Of a stretch of 40,504 nucleotides of DNA, positions 1 to 10,899 are shown one piece after another; position 1 is the first letter of the stretch; each line of letters opens with the position of its first letter. The notes under the pieces are model-generated. The model saw only the letters and a list, made by a program, of their open reading frames with translations, had not been told where the DNA came from and made no database searches. The translations under genes and the position numbers were made by a program. Source of the DNA: Gammaproteobacteria bacterium (GTDB taxonomy: Bacteria > Pseudomonadota > Gammaproteobacteria > SG8-11); NCBI GenBank assembly GCA_024641505.1, contig JAHECY010000021.1, forward strand, positions 1 through 40,504. Reading direction: 5' to 3'.

Positions 1-328
1 CAAACATGTCGCCGTACTGCTGCGTCGCGACTTTTTCGCCATCAAACTCTATGATCAGTATCGGTGCCCAGGATGGAAACGCATAAGTCATGAAGCGATC
101 AGGTGCATCGGGATCCGGTTCCAATATAATGCCCTGCTCCCAATACAAGCGGCGCAGGATCTCATGAAACTGCTGCGGAGACACTGTGGCGAAAGTTGAC
201 GGCTCAGAAGGTGGGCGCAGCGGATTCGGTGCGCAAGCGGCAATGCAGGTGATCACCAATGCGATACCAAGAATGCAGGGTAAACGCTTGAACCTGATAA
301 GCGGTTTCGTGAATGTTTCCCAGTACAA
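1..328 (-). CDS. Putative lipoprotein, C-terminus cut by the window edge
   Basis: The frame is open on the minus strand from position 328 to the window edge. It begins with a short basic stretch and a hydrophobic core (ILGIALVITCIAAC) ending in a lipobox-like IAAC, followed by a Pro/Ser-rich linker (PNPLRPPSEPS). This suggests an outer-membrane or periplasmic lipoprotein. The visible mature part reads YWEQGIILEPDPDAPDRF and then FPSWAPILIIEFDGEKVATQQ, which I do not recognise. No ATG lies upstream of the signal, so the TTG at 328-326 is my best guess for the start, and no clear ribosome binding site supports it. It follows infA in the same orientation. The function is unknown. Confidence 0.55.
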   Translation of the reverse strand, partial: MYWETFTKPLIRFKRLPCILGIALVITCIAACAPNPLRPPSEPSTFATVSPQQFHEILRRLYWEQGIILEPDPDAPDRFMTYAFPSWAPILIIEFDGEKVATQQYGDMF

Positions 329-447
329 AATTAAGGGTAGCTGGAATTGTGCGCGACCACGGTATTTCCGCAAGGCGCGGGCAACCCGATCGAAGCATCG
401 AAATTTAGGACAAAGAGCGGATGGTGGGACGGAATGCGAAGATCGGG

Positions 448-666
448 TTATTTTGCCCGGTACACGATGCGTCCCTTGGTCAGATCATAGGGAGTCATTT
501 CCACCACCACCTTGTCACCGGTGAGAATGCGTATGTAGTTCTTGCGCATTTTTCCGGATATATGCGCGGTAACGACATGTCCATTGTCGAGTTCAACGCG
601 AAACATAGTATTGGGCAGGGTGTCAACGACGGTCCCTTCCATTTCGATTTGGTCTTCTTTTGCCAT
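448..666 (-). CDS. infA: Translation initiation factor IF-1
   Basis: The product has 72 residues, the standard IF-1 length, and one S1-like OB fold. It begins [19 protein letters not shown] and ends in the family signature around [23 protein letters not shown]-1 occupies the ribosomal A site on the 30S subunit and works with IF-2 and IF-3 during initiation. The start is set by family length; a weak AAGGTG lies just upstream. It stands alone, with 361 bases before it on its own strand, so it probably has its own promoter. The nearby bpt and aat genes match the common gammaproteobacterial neighbourhood of infA. The identification is essentially certain. Confidence 0.97.
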   Translation of the reverse strand: MAKEDQIEMEGTVVDTLPNTMFRVELDNGHVVTAHISGKMRKNYIRILTGDKVVVEMTPYDLTKGRIVYRAK

Positions 667-1027
667 AACACCTTAAGTTGATTGCAATACCAGGGCGCAC
701 ATATTGCCCTAAATTTCATGAATTTTCAAAGCTTGCCGTACAATTCTTGGATAATAACTGGGGGCTATTGACCAGGCCCTGCAGGGAAACGGTGAGATAT
801 CGCCTACCTCGGCGCTTAACTACCCGTTAACAGCAGTTACAGGAGGTCCTCAGGGTTATTCCTCACGCCCAACGGATCTCGGGTGACGACATCTTGTGCT
901 GCCCAATTGACCGCTGTTGAGGGTAGATTTAACTGCGGCACATGTCGCGTGCGGGCGCGAGAAATTGTTCTCGGAAGCAGTGTATCAGGGGCGGGGAGCA
1001 GGGATAGATTTTACGGACGTTTCCTTG
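667..1027. other. 361-base intergenic region, no gene seen
   Basis: This stretch lies between infA and the small gene 1028-1264, both on the minus strand. I see no convincing coding frame, no tRNA arms, and none of the conserved cores of SRP RNA, tmRNA or RNase P RNA. It contains short dyads, for example GGTGAGATATCGCC near 792 and an AGGAGGTCCT run near 841, but nothing I can assign. It presumably holds the infA promoter on its left side and the 3' end of the small gene's transcript on its right. Confidence 0.3.
700..735 (-). promoter_or_regulatory. Possible promoter of infA
   Basis: Reading the minus strand toward infA there is a TTGAAA (five of six matches to the -35 consensus), then 17 bases, then CAATAT, which is a poor -10. 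The spacing is right and infA needs a promoter here, but the -10 match is weak. Boundaries are approximate. Confidence 0.25.
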
Positions 1028-1264
1028 TCAGACACTGAGCGCATGTTTCCAGGGGGCATTTGCCCAGGAAACCATCGGGTGGACCACATCCTGGTGCACG
1101 ATGATCTCCATGCCTAACAATTGCACGATACCATCCAGGTCCCGGGGATCGGCCATTTCCTGTTTCAGGCACTCAAGGTGGGTGTAATTCATGTAGATCA
1201 CGTTAGGGCTGTAACCGTGTTCCGCTTCGAACTGGCCTACTACCTGGTACACGTAGCTTAACAT
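1028..1264 (-). CDS. Small conserved-looking protein of unknown function (78 aa)
   Basis: The start is well supported: AGGAGT (complement of 1271-1276) sits six bases before the ATG at 1264. The product is soluble and slightly acidic, with no signal peptide or membrane segment. It begins MLSYVYQVVGQFEAEHGYSP, and the middle has DPRDLDGIVQLLGMEIIVHQDVVHP. I think I have seen similar short proteins in gammaproteobacteria, particularly sulfur oxidisers, but I cannot name a family or role. It lies 161 bases after bpt on the same strand, with a hairpin-forming leader between them (1299-1347), so it may be transcribed separately. Confidence 0.7.
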   Translation of the reverse strand: MLSYVYQVVGQFEAEHGYSPNVIYMNYTHLECLKQEMADPRDLDGIVQLLGMEIIVHQDVVHPMVSWANAPWKHALSV

Positions 1265-1298
1265 GAAGATACTCCTGCAGTGATCGCGAGGATCCCGT

Positions 1299-1351
1299 AA
1301 CCGCCGGAATCGTGAAATGTAGTCGTGCTACAGGCTTATCGGCGGTTTTTT
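1299..1351. other. Long hairpin in the leader of the 78-aa gene
   Basis: AACCGCCG (1299-1306) is exactly complementary to CGGCGGTT (1340-1347). An inner perfect hairpin, TGTAG/CTACA at 1319-1333, lies in the loop. Six T residues follow on the plus strand (1346-1351), which would look like a terminator, but no plus-strand gene precedes it. On the minus strand the structure falls in the leader between bpt and the 78-aa gene, about 22 bases before that gene's ribosome binding site. Its role is undetermined. Confidence 0.35.
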
Positions 1352-1425
1352 CCGGCTTCTTAATGCATCAATCGAAAAAAATATTAAATTTTTTCCTAGA
1401 ATTACTTGCGTTGCAGATCAATAAG

Positions 1426-2148
1426 TTACAGGGGCGCTAACGATTGCCAGTAACCATTGCGAAAGGCTTGCAGCGGGGTGAAATCCGTTTTGTACTGCAT
1501 CTTGGCGCAGTGCCGGATCCAGTAACCGAGATATAGGTAGTCCTTGTTTTGCTTGAGTGTTTCTTGTATCTGCCAAAGGACGGCAAGCTTGCCGGGGCTG
1601 AACCGTGCATATTCCGGGTCAAAATAGGTGTAGACCGCCGATAATCCGTCATCCAGGTAATCGACGATGGCCACCGCCACCAAGCGCTGCCGATCCCGAA
1701 ATTCGACAAAGGCGGTGTCGGCCCAGTCCGCGGTAAGGAATGAAACATATTGTTCGGGCGTGGGATTGTCCATGCCGCCACCGGGATGGCGGCTGGTGAG
1801 GTAATGTTGATACAAACGAAAATGTTCGTCGGAGAAGCAAGGTGCCCGTTCCGTGACGGTGAAACTATGTCCCCGCTTCCAGATGCGGCGTTGCGCGGTG
1901 CTGTGTTGAAAGTCCAGAACGGGAATACGCACGGGAATGCACTCCTGGCATTGGCTGCATTTTGGCGTATAGACAAAGCCGCCGCTGCGCCGAAAGCCAT
2001 TGCGGATCAAGCGTCCGTAAAGCGCCATATTCATTTCCGCGTCCGGATCAATGAAAATCATGCTGGAGGACTGGTCAGGCAAATAGCTGCATGCTGTGGG
2101 CGCGCTGATATAAAGCAGGGGTTTTTTAAAATGGGCTTCGGTGGTCAT
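1426..2148 (-). CDS. bpt: Aspartate/glutamate leucyltransferase (arginyltransferase family)
   Basis: This enzyme transfers leucine from Leu-tRNA to N-terminal Asp or Glu of target proteins, marking them for ClpS/ClpAP degradation by the bacterial N-end rule. The 240-residue length fits the family. Visible signatures are the N-terminal Cys region (ACSYLPDQ), the cluster CSQCQECIPVRIPV near residue 64, and the C-terminal GYWIRHCAKMQYKTDF block of the GNAT-like catalytic fold. Its ATG overlaps the aat stop codon by four bases (ATGA at 2148-2145), so the two transferases are translationally coupled. The same pair sits next to infA in many gammaproteobacteria. Leucyl rather than arginyl specificity is inferred from family knowledge. 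Confidence 0.93.
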   Translation of the reverse strand: MTTEAHFKKPLLYISAPTACSYLPDQSSSMIFIDPDAEMNMALYGRLIRNGFRRSGGFVYTPKCSQCQECIPVRIPVLDFQHSTAQRRIWKRGHSFTVTERAPCFSDEHFRLYQHYLTSRHPGGGMDNPTPEQYVSFLTADWADTAFVEFRDRQRLVAVAIVDYLDDGLSAVYTYFDPEYARFSPGKLAVLWQIQETLKQNKDYLYLGYWIRHCAKMQYKTDFTPLQAFRNGYWQSLAPL

Positions 2149-2861
2149 GGGTTATTGAATACCGTTTTCCAGGATCCGGGAGCTTGGCCCTGATTGCAAT
2201 GTTGATGCAATATCTGCACAAATTGTTCCCGATCCAGGGGTTCCGCGCCCAAGGAATCCAGGTGTCGCGATTGTACCTGGCAATCGATCAGCACATAGCC
2301 CCATGCGCGTAATTGTTCCGTGAGTTTGACAAAAGCTATCTTCGACGCGTTGGGCATGACGCAAAACATGGATTCACCAAAAAAGACTTCACCGAGAGCA
2401 ACGCCGTAGAGCCCTCCGACCAATTGTCCCTGGTACCAGGTTTCCACGGAATGCGCATGCCCCTGCTGGTGGAGTTGATGGTAGGCGCGCCGGATGTCAT
2501 GGGTGATCCAGGTACCATTGCTGTCACGACGTGGTTGGGCGCAGGCGCGCATGACGGCATCGAAATCATGGTCCAGGGTCACGGTATACAAAGCTTTTCG
2601 CAGGTCTTTGCGTAAACTGCGGCTGACAATGAGCTTATCGGGAACTAACACCGAACGCGGATCCGGGGACCACCAGAGAATGGGTTGACCTTCGCTGTAC
2701 CAGGGGAAAATTCCGCTGCGGTAGGCGACCAGTAACCGGTTTACCGACAGATTGCCGCCGACCGCCAATAAGCCATCCGGTTCGCGTAATGCGAGGGACA
2801 CATCCGGGAATGGCGCCATATCGTCGTTGGGGTCGAGCCAAAAGGGTCCTAAGCCGGTCAT
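2145..2861 (-). CDS. aat: Leucyl/phenylalanyl-tRNA--protein transferase
   Basis: Aat attaches Leu or Phe from charged tRNA to proteins with N-terminal Lys or Arg, creating N-end-rule degradation signals in the cytoplasm. The 238-residue product carries the family landmarks: FPDVSLALREPDGLLAVGG at the N-terminus, FPWYSEGQPILWWSPDPR, GEVFFGESMF and LIDCQVQ. Length and motif spacing are normal and nothing appears missing. It lies 44 bases downstream of the acetyltransferase gene and overlaps bpt by four bases, which suggests one transcript running from trxB through bpt. The ATG at 2861 has only a weak ribosome binding site. Confidence 0.96.
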   Translation of the reverse strand: MTGLGPFWLDPNDDMAPFPDVSLALREPDGLLAVGGNLSVNRLLVAYRSGIFPWYSEGQPILWWSPDPRSVLVPDKLIVSRSLRKDLRKALYTVTLDHDFDAVMRACAQPRRDSNGTWITHDIRRAYHQLHQQGHAHSVETWYQGQLVGGLYGVALGEVFFGESMFCVMPNASKIAFVKLTEQLRAWGYVLIDCQVQSRHLDSLGAEPLDREQFVQILHQHCNQGQAPGSWKTVFNNP

Positions 2862-2905
2862 AGAGATTCTTTATGCCCCCGGAAACCAAATAGATTCCTA
2901 GGTTT

Positions 2906-4078
2906 TTATACTCCCGTTTCCGAGTTCGGGCCAGTCCCGGCGGGAGTTTTTTTATAGGGTGAGTGCGTGGTTAATTCCTGCATGTAGTGTGAAATGCCTT
3001 GGCGCTCTTGCTGCAAATAGCGCGACATGATGTTTTCAAAGATGGGGTCGGCAAACCAGTGGGCGGAATAGGTGGTGGTCGGGCTAAACCCCCGGCTGAT
3101 CTTGTGCTCTCCCTGCGCGCCTGGCTCGAATGTAGACAAATTCTCTTGAATGCAAAATTCTATCCCCTGGTAATAACACAGCTCAAAATGCAGGCTGTGA
3201 AAGTCTGCTTTGCAGCCCCAATGGCGCCCATAAAGCGCTTGGTCACTGCGGAAGCTCAGGGCGCCCGCCACCAGGTCGGTATCATGGGAGGCCAGCATCA
3301 ATAGCACTTGCTCGCCCATGGTACGGCCAATTTCCTGGAAAAATCCCAAGCTGAGGGTCGGATACCCCCCGCGGCGGTCGAAGGTATCGCAGTAAAACTG
3401 GTGAAAGCCTTGCCACTGTTCGGCGCTGACGTCGTGACCGGCGAGAACTTGCAGACTGATATTGGCTTCTTGTACGCGCCGTCGTTCGCGCTTTATTTTC
3501 TTCCGTTTCTCAGCGGTCAGAGTGGTGAGAAAGTCGTCGAAGCTACGGTAATCGGCATTGTGCCAGTGAAACTGGCAGTCCGTACGTCGGTAATACCCAT
3601 GCTGTTCCCAGGTCGCCAGTTCTGTCTGGGGCGGAAACAAGCAGTGCACGGTGCTGTAATTTTGGGTGCGCGCATATTGCCCGAGCCAATCCAGGAGGGC
3701 TTTCTGAATACGTTCACGGTCGCCGTCAGGGGCCACGAGCAGGCGCTGGCCGGTAATTGGAGTATAAGGTATGGCGGAGACCAGTTTCGGGTAGTATGGC
3801 CGGCCCATGCGCTGATAGGCGTCAGCCCAGGCCCAGTCGAAAACAAACTCGCCGTAGGAGTTGGTTTTCAGGTACAAAGGCAGGGCGGCCATGAGCTGTC
3901 CGTTTTCGGTCACTGTCAGGTGTTGTGGATACCAGCCCCAATGCGCGCCGACACAACCCTGTGTTTCCAGTCCGTGGAGAAACTCATAGCGCAGGAATGG
4001 ATTGCGGTCGGGGTTGAGTCGGTTCCAGTCCGCGGCCGCAATTGCATCCAGGCTGGTGTGCAATCGGATGTCCACCAT
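2906..4078 (-). CDS. COG3146-type FemAB-like N-acetyltransferase
   Basis: The 390-residue product belongs to the GNAT-superfamily group COG3146 (FemAB-like, PF04339). Recognisable elements are RNPFLRYEFLHGLE near the start, AVPYTP-like AIPYTPITGQRLL, the RKKIKRERRRV basic helix near residue 190, and the C-terminal CYYQGIEFCIQ and QGEHKISRGFSP blocks. No signal peptide or membrane helix is present, so it is cytoplasmic. The substrate is unknown for this family. It starts 21 bases after the trxB stop and ends 44 bases before aat, so it is probably co-transcribed with both. A GGGAAG precedes the chosen ATG. Confidence 0.85.
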   Translation of the reverse strand: MVDIRLHTSLDAIAAADWNRLNPDRNPFLRYEFLHGLETQGCVGAHWGWYPQHLTVTENGQLMAALPLYLKTNSYGEFVFDWAWADAYQRMGRPYYPKLVSAIPYTPITGQRLLVAPDGDRERIQKALLDWLGQYARTQNYSTVHCLFPPQTELATWEQHGYYRRTDCQFHWHNADYRSFDDFLTTLTAEKRKKIKRERRRVQEANISLQVLAGHDVSAEQWQGFHQFYCDTFDRRGGYPTLSLGFFQEIGRTMGEQVLLMLASHDTDLVAGALSFRSDQALYGRHWGCKADFHSLHFELCYYQGIEFCIQENLSTFEPGAQGEHKISRGFSPTTTYSAHWFADPIFENIMSRYLQQERQGISHYMQELTTHSPYKKTPAGTGPNSETGV

Positions 4079-4099
4079 CAGGCTTCCCGTGTCAGTGGT

Positions 4100-6307
<2,208 letters not shown>

Positions 6308-6377
6308 GCGCGTGACTTTCATTAATCTCTTACCCCTTAACTAACGGGTTTAAGCCACAGAATATTATGGGGAAGTG

Positions 6378-8657
6378 ATGGGGACTACAGAGAAAGCCAT
6401 ACCTACGGTCAGTGTTGTGAGTCGCGGCTTGAAAGAAGGCGCGTTGATCGTTTGCGGCGCGTTGTCTATTTATTTCCTGGTGGCGCTGGCCACCTATCAT
6501 CAGGCGGATCCCGGCTGGTCCCACAGCGGCGCCACCGGTAAAGTCGCCAACCTCGGAGGGATTGCCGGCGCCTGGTTCGCAGACATATTTCTTTATTTGT
6601 TTGGTTACCTGGCCTATCTGTTTCCGGTCATGATCGCCTTTGCCGGCTATGGCATTTTTCAGGACCGCTATGCGGCGGGGTTGGTCAAGCCGCATATCGC
6701 GTTCGTCCGCACCGGCGGTTTTCTGCTGACGGTAACCGCGGGGTGTGGTCTGGCGACCCTGCATTTTCTAGGTGTGCAACGGTTACCATCCAATTCAGGT
6801 GGAATATTGGGCGATCTTGTTGGCAGCGGTTTGATGGGTTTCTTCCATCCCCTGGGCGCGACGTTATTTCTGCTGGCCTTGTTTCTTACCGGCGTCACCC
6901 TGTTTACCGGCCTCTCCTGGATCAGTCTCATGGATTCCATCGGTCGAGGGGTGCTCACGGGATTGACCGCGATCCGGGTACTGGCGCAACGTCTGCACGA
7001 TTATTTTGAAGGCCGACGCGCCCGCTACCAGCGGGATGAACGCGTGGTGGAAACACGGGCCATCATCAAGGAGAAACGCCCGCCGCGCATCGAACCCCGG
7101 TTGCCGGCGCCACCCAGTCCACGGGTCGAGAAGGAACGGCAAATCGAACTTTTTGATGCCCCCGCGAACACGGAACTGCCGCACCTGAGCCTGCTCGATG
7201 TCGCGGATCCACCGAAAAATACCATCTCCAAAGCGGCTTTGGAGGCGATGTCGCGGCAAGTGGAAATCAAACTGCGGGAATTCAACGTCGAGGCGGAAGT
7301 GGTGGAGGTGCACCCCGGTCCCGTGGTGACCCGTTACGAATTGATGTTGGCCCCGGGCGTCAAGGTCAGTCAGGTGAGCAATCTGGCGAAAGATATGGCC
7401 CGTTCCCTGGCGGTGATTTCCGTACGTGTGGTCGAGGTCATTCCGGGCAAGGCCACGATCGGCATCGAGATCCCCAACGAGTTCCGCGAAGTGGTGCGGC
7501 TGAGTGAAATCATCTCGTCCGAACCTTACGAGGCGGCGAAATCGCCGTTAACCCTGGCGCTGGGGAAAGATATCAGCGGTCATCCGATTGTCGCGGACTT
7601 GACCCGCATGCCGCACCTGTTGGTGGCGGGTACCACCGGTTCCGGTAAATCCGTGGCGCTCAATGCCATGGTGTTGAGTCTGCTGTACAAGACCACGCCT
7701 CGGGAAGTGCGTCTGATCATGATCGATCCCAAAATGCTGGAGTTGAGCGTCTACCAGGATATTCCCCATTTGCTGGCGCCGGTGGTGACCGACATGAAGG
7801 AAGCGGCCAACGCCTTGCGCTGGTGCGTGGTGGAAATGGATAAGCGTTATGCCCTGATGTCCAGTCTTGGCGTGCGCAATATCATCGGCTACAACCGCAA
7901 AGTCAAGGAAGCCCGGGAAGCCGGCAAGCCTCTGCTGGACCCGACCTACAAACCAGTGGACGCCAACGATACCCCGCGGGAGTTGGAGTTCCTGCCCTAT
8001 ATCGTGGTCATCGTCGACGAACTCGCCGACATGATGATGCTGGTGGGCAAGAAGGTGGAAGAGCTGATTGCGCGTCTGGCCCAGAAGGCGCGAGCGTCGG
8101 GCCTGCACTTGTTGTTAGCCACGCAGCGGCCATCGGTGGATGTGCTGACGGGATTGATCAAGGCGAATATTCCTACGCGCATCGCGTTCCAGGTATCGTC
8201 GAAAATCGATTCCCGGACGATTCTCGACCAGATGGGGGCCGAGCAGTTACTGGGTCATGGCGATATGTTGTACCTGCCACCGGGGACCGCGCTGCCGGTG
8301 CGTGTGCATGGTGCCTTTGTGGACGACCATGAAGTGCACAAAGTGGTGGACCAGTTGAAGAAACAGGGCAAACCGAATTACATCGAGACCATTCTGGAAG
8401 GGCCGGCGGACGGCGAAGGTTTGTTCCCCGGCGAGCGTGGTGACAGTGATGCCGAGCAAGATCCCTTGTATGACGATGCCGTGCGTTTTGTCACGGAATC
8501 CCGCAAGGCGTCCATCTCCTCGGTGCAACGTAAACTCAAAGTCGGCTACAATCGCGCCGCGCGCATGGTCGAGGAAATGGAGCGCGTCGGCATCGTCGGG
8601 CCGTTGGAATCCAACGGCGTGCGCGAAGTCCTGGTAGCGCCGCCACCGTCGTTGTAG
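6378..8657 (+). CDS. ftsK: DNA translocase FtsK
   Basis: FtsK couples septum formation to chromosome dimer resolution by pumping DNA toward the XerCD/dif site. The product has about 759 residues, the short form with a small linker. Four membrane helices fall in residues about 18-182. A short charged linker is followed by the RecA-like motor, with Walker A TTGSGKSV near 418-425 and a Walker B region at [14 protein letters not shown]. The C-terminal gamma winged helix ([19 protein letters not shown]) reads KOPS sites. Either GTG 6375 or ATG 6378 could start it; ATG fits the GGGGAAG spacing better. The TAG stop at 8655-8657 lies inside an inverted repeat. Confidence 0.97.
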   Translation: MGTTEKAIPTVSVVSRGLKEGALIVCGALSIYFLVALATYHQADPGWSHSGATGKVANLGGIAGAWFADIFLYLFGYLAYLFPVMIAFAGYGIFQDRYAAGLVKPHIAFVRTGGFLLTVTAGCGLATLHFLGVQRLPSNSGGILGDLVGSGLMGFFHPLGATLFLLALFLTGVTLFTGLSWISLMDSIGRGVLTGLTAIRVLAQRLHDYFEGRRARYQRDERVVETRAIIKEKRPPRIEPRLPAPPSPRVEKERQIELFDAPANTELPHLSLLDVADPPKNTISKAALEAMSRQVEIKLREFNVEAEVVEVHPGPVVTRYELMLAPGVKVSQVSNLAKDMARSLAVISVRVVEVIPGKATIGIEIPNEFREVVRLSEIISSEPYEAAKSPLTLALGKDISGHPIVADLTRMPHLLVAGTTGSGKSVALNAMVLSLLYKTTPREVRLIMIDPKMLELSVYQDIPHLLAPVVTDMKEAANALRWCVVEMDKRYALMSSLGVRNIIGYNRKVKEAREAGKPLLDPTYKPVDANDTPRELEFLPYIVVIVDELADMMMLVGKKVEELIARLAQKARASGLHLLLATQRPSVDVLTGLIKANIPTRIAFQVSSKIDSRTILDQMGAEQLLGHGDMLYLPPGTALPVRVHGAFVDDHEVHKVVDQLKKQGKPNYIETILEGPADGEGLFPGERGDSDAEQDPLYDDAVRFVTESRKASISSVQRKLKVGYNRAARMVEEMERVGIVGPLESNGVREVLVAPPPSL

Positions 8658-8724
8658 GGTGCGTGTTACGCACCGTGTTGTTTGACCGAAATGAAAAACA
8701 AACGGCGCGTAACACGCACCCTAC
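8654..8724. repeat. Perfect 18-bp inverted repeat spanning the ftsK stop codon
   Basis: GTAGGGTGCGTGTTACGC at 8654-8671 is exactly complementary to 8707-8724, with a 35-base loop. The left arm supplies the ftsK TAG stop at 8655-8657. Each arm is itself partly self-complementary through GGTGCG/CGCACC. The motif belongs to a class of short GTAGGGTGCG-type palindromic repeats that I know to be scattered in many proteobacterial genomes. It may also terminate ftsK transcription, although no T run follows. Confidence 0.85.
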
Positions 8725-8785
8725 GGCCGGTTGCAACATCGGAGACGGAATATGTTTGCGTTAGGAACAAAAAGCGGGTTCACGC

Positions 8786-8833
8786 CGGGTGCGTGAGCGC
8801 ACCGTATTTTGCGTAGGGTGCGAATTACGCACC
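8786..8833. repeat. Two further GTAGGGTGCG-type palindromic units before lolA
   Basis: One diverged unit has GGTGCG (8788-8793), TGAG, then CGCACC (8798-8803). A second unit at 8813-8833 matches the copy at 8654-8674 except at two central bases, keeping GTAGGGTGCG and TTACGCACC. Together with the inverted repeat at 8654-8724 this makes four related units in 180 bases between ftsK and lolA. The last ends 29 bases before the lolA start. Confidence 0.8.
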
Positions 8834-8862
8834 ATCTTTCATCAAGAGAAAATCTAAATCCC

Positions 8863-9492
8863 ATGTCTATGTTCAAATGTTGTCTGGCGCCGCTGCTGTT
8901 GAATCTACTGCTGGCTCATGTCGTCTTTGCCGCCACCGGCAGCGAGCAGTTACGGGCTTTCGTCAGTCAGACCAAGAGTCTGGAAGTGCCATTCACCCAG
9001 CGGGTACACGATCCCAAAGGCAAGCTTACCCAGGAAGCGTCGGGCATGTTTCGAATGCAGCGTCCCGGTAAGTTCCAGTGGCGTTATGAGAAACCCTACG
9101 ACCAGTTGATTGTCGGCGACGGGGCGCGTCTCTGGATTTATGATAAAGACCTGGAGCAGGTAACGGTAAAGGACATGCAGAGCGCCATTGGTAATACGCC
9201 GGCGCTGTTGCTCAGCGGCGCCGTGGACCTGAATGCCAACTTTAGCGTCACCGATTTACCGGCCCGGGATGCGCTGGTCTGGGCGGAATTGCGGCCTCGG
9301 GATACGGAAGCCGGCTTCGCCAAGCTGCGCCTGGGATTCGACGGCGCTACGGTGAAGACCATGGAACTGTATGACAACTTCGATCAGACCACGATTCTTA
9401 ACTTTGGTGATGGTCGCAGCAACATGCCCGTGGATGCGGCGTATTTTCGCTTTACTCCGCCCGCGGGCGTGGATGTAATCGAGGATCAGTGA
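8863..9492 (+). CDS. lolA: Outer-membrane lipoprotein carrier protein LolA
   Basis: LolA is the periplasmic shuttle that accepts lipoproteins from LolCDE and delivers them to LolB at the outer membrane. From the ATG at 8863 the product has 209 residues with a signal peptide (CCLAPLLLNLLLAHVVFA, likely cleaved after FAA or nearby). The mature part has the family blocks SLEVPFTQRVHDPKGK, SGMFRMQRPGKFQWRYEKPYDQLIVGDG and LWIYDKDLEQVTV. A second ATG at 8869 is possible. The ribosome binding site is weak (AAGAGAAAA). It sits between ftsK and rarA, the usual gammaproteobacterial order, and its leader consists largely of palindromic repeats. Confidence 0.93.
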   Translation: MSMFKCCLAPLLLNLLLAHVVFAATGSEQLRAFVSQTKSLEVPFTQRVHDPKGKLTQEASGMFRMQRPGKFQWRYEKPYDQLIVGDGARLWIYDKDLEQVTVKDMQSAIGNTPALLLSGAVDLNANFSVTDLPARDALVWAELRPRDTEAGFAKLRLGFDGATVKTMELYDNFDQTTILNFGDGRSNMPVDAAYFRFTPPAGVDVIEDQ

Positions 9493-9555
9493 TTTGTCTT
9501 GCAAGGCGCTTGCTGCCAAAATGACCTGTATGCATCACACGGCCCAGCCCTAAGT

Positions 9556-10899
9556 ATGACCGGTGACACCTCCCAGGCATTATTCCGGCCCCTGGCGGAT
9601 CGTATGCGGCCGCGCACGCTCGAGGAATTTGTCGGACAAGGTCACATTCTGGCGCCCGGTCGGGCATTGCGTATGGCGATCGAAAATGGCGCCGTGCACT
9701 CATTGGTTTTGTGGGGTCCCCCGGGTACCGGCAAGACCACCCTGGCCCTGTTGATTGCCAATTATATCGAGGCCCGGTTTCTCAGTTTGTCCGCGGTGCT
9801 GTCGGGCGTTAAAGAGATCCGGGCGGCCATTGAAGCGGCACAGCAGACCCGTAGCCTGGAAGCCAAGATCACGGTGCTGTTCGTGGACGAAGTCCACCGG
9901 TTCAATAAAAATCAGCAGGACGCTTTCCTGCCGCATATTGAAAACGGCACCATCATATTCATCGGTGCTACGACGGAAAATCCATCGTTCGAATTGAACA
10001 ACGCTTTACTGTCACGCGCTCGGGTCTATGTGCTCAAGCCATTGGAAACGCAGGATATTCGTGTCATTATCGACCAGGCGCTGGAAGATCTCCCACGGGG
10101 GCTGGGGCGCCAGTCCCTGACCATGGCACCGGCGCAACGGGATACCCTGGCGCAGGTTGCGGATGGCGATGCGCGGCGTGCCCTTAATCTGCTGGAAGTG
10201 GCGGCGGATTTGGCGCTGGAGCATGAGGGACGTCGGGAGATAACCGCCACGGTACTGCAGGATGTCATGGGTAGCGGATTACGGCGGTTCGACAAGGGAG
10301 GAGAAGTCTTTTATGACCAGATATCTGCCTTGCATAAGTCGGTGCGTGGCAGCGCGCCCGACGCAGCGCTCTATTGGCTGTGCCGGATGCTTGATGGTGG
10401 CTGCGATCCTTTGTATGTCGCGCGGCGAGTGGTACGCATGGCATCGGAAGATATTGGCAACGCGGATCCTCGTGGTTTGCAATTGGCGTTGGCGGCTTGG
10501 GAGGCGCAAGAGCGTCTGGGAAGTCCGGAAGGCGAGTTGGCACTGGCGCAGGCGGTGCTCTATCTGGCGTGCGCCCCAAAGAGCAACGCGGTTTATCTGG
10601 CTTACAATGCGGTACGTGCGGATATCCAGCGCACCGGTTCTTTGGAGGTACCTTTACACTTGCGCAATGCACCCACCGGTCTGATGAAAAACCTGGGGTA
10701 CGGGAAGGCCTACCGCTATGCCCACGATGAGCCGGATGCCTATGCCGCCGGGGAGCGTTATTTGCCTGAAGATCTGGGAGAGAAACGCTACTATCGTCCC
10801 GTCGCCAGGGGGCTGGAACAAAAAATTGCCGACAAGTTAACCTATCTTCGCTCGCTGGATGCTGCGCCGTCGGCCAGGAACAAGGAGCAGACACCGTGA
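9556..10899 (+). CDS. rarA: Replication-associated recombination protein A (AAA+ ATPase)
   Basis: RarA (MgsA) is a clamp-loader-like AAA+ ATPase that acts at stalled replication forks and binds SSB. From ATG 9556 it has 447 residues, the same length as the E. coli protein. Motifs include DRMRPRTLEEFVGQGHIL, Walker A LWGPPGTGKTT (about 54-64), SGVKEIRAAIEAA, Walker B FVDEVHRFNKNQQDAFLPHI, sensor 1 GATTENPSFELN and the arginine finger ALLSRARVY. The C-terminal tetramerisation part (RMASEDIGNADPRGLQLA) is intact. The frame extends to a TTG at 9499 but that adds unlikely sequence. Its last bases overlap the crcB start. Confidence 0.96.
   Translation: MTGDTSQALFRPLADRMRPRTLEEFVGQGHILAPGRALRMAIENGAVHSLVLWGPPGTGKTTLALLIANYIEARFLSLSAVLSGVKEIRAAIEAAQQTRSLEAKITVLFVDEVHRFNKNQQDAFLPHIENGTIIFIGATTENPSFELNNALLSRARVYVLKPLETQDIRVIIDQALEDLPRGLGRQSLTMAPAQRDTLAQVADGDARRALNLLEVAADLALEHEGRREITATVLQDVMGSGLRRFDKGGEVFYDQISALHKSVRGSAPDAALYWLCRMLDGGCDPLYVARRVVRMASEDIGNADPRGLQLALAAWEAQERLGSPEGELALAQAVLYLACAPKSNAVYLAYNAVRADIQRTGSLEVPLHLRNAPTGLMKNLGYGKAYRYAHDEPDAYAAGERYLPEDLGEKRYYRPVARGLEQKIADKLTYLRSLDAAPSARNKEQTP

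Noticed and set aside
760-900. Possible SRP RNA, 6S RNA or tmRNA between infA and the 78-aa gene
   Set aside because: I checked by eye for the conserved cores of these RNAs and found none; the GC-rich short dyads alone do not support an RNA gene.
2910-2952. Terminator-like hairpin ACTCCCG/CGGGAGT followed by T residues
   Set aside because: The T tract is on the plus strand while the local gene (the acetyltransferase C-terminus) is on the minus strand, and no plus-strand gene precedes it.
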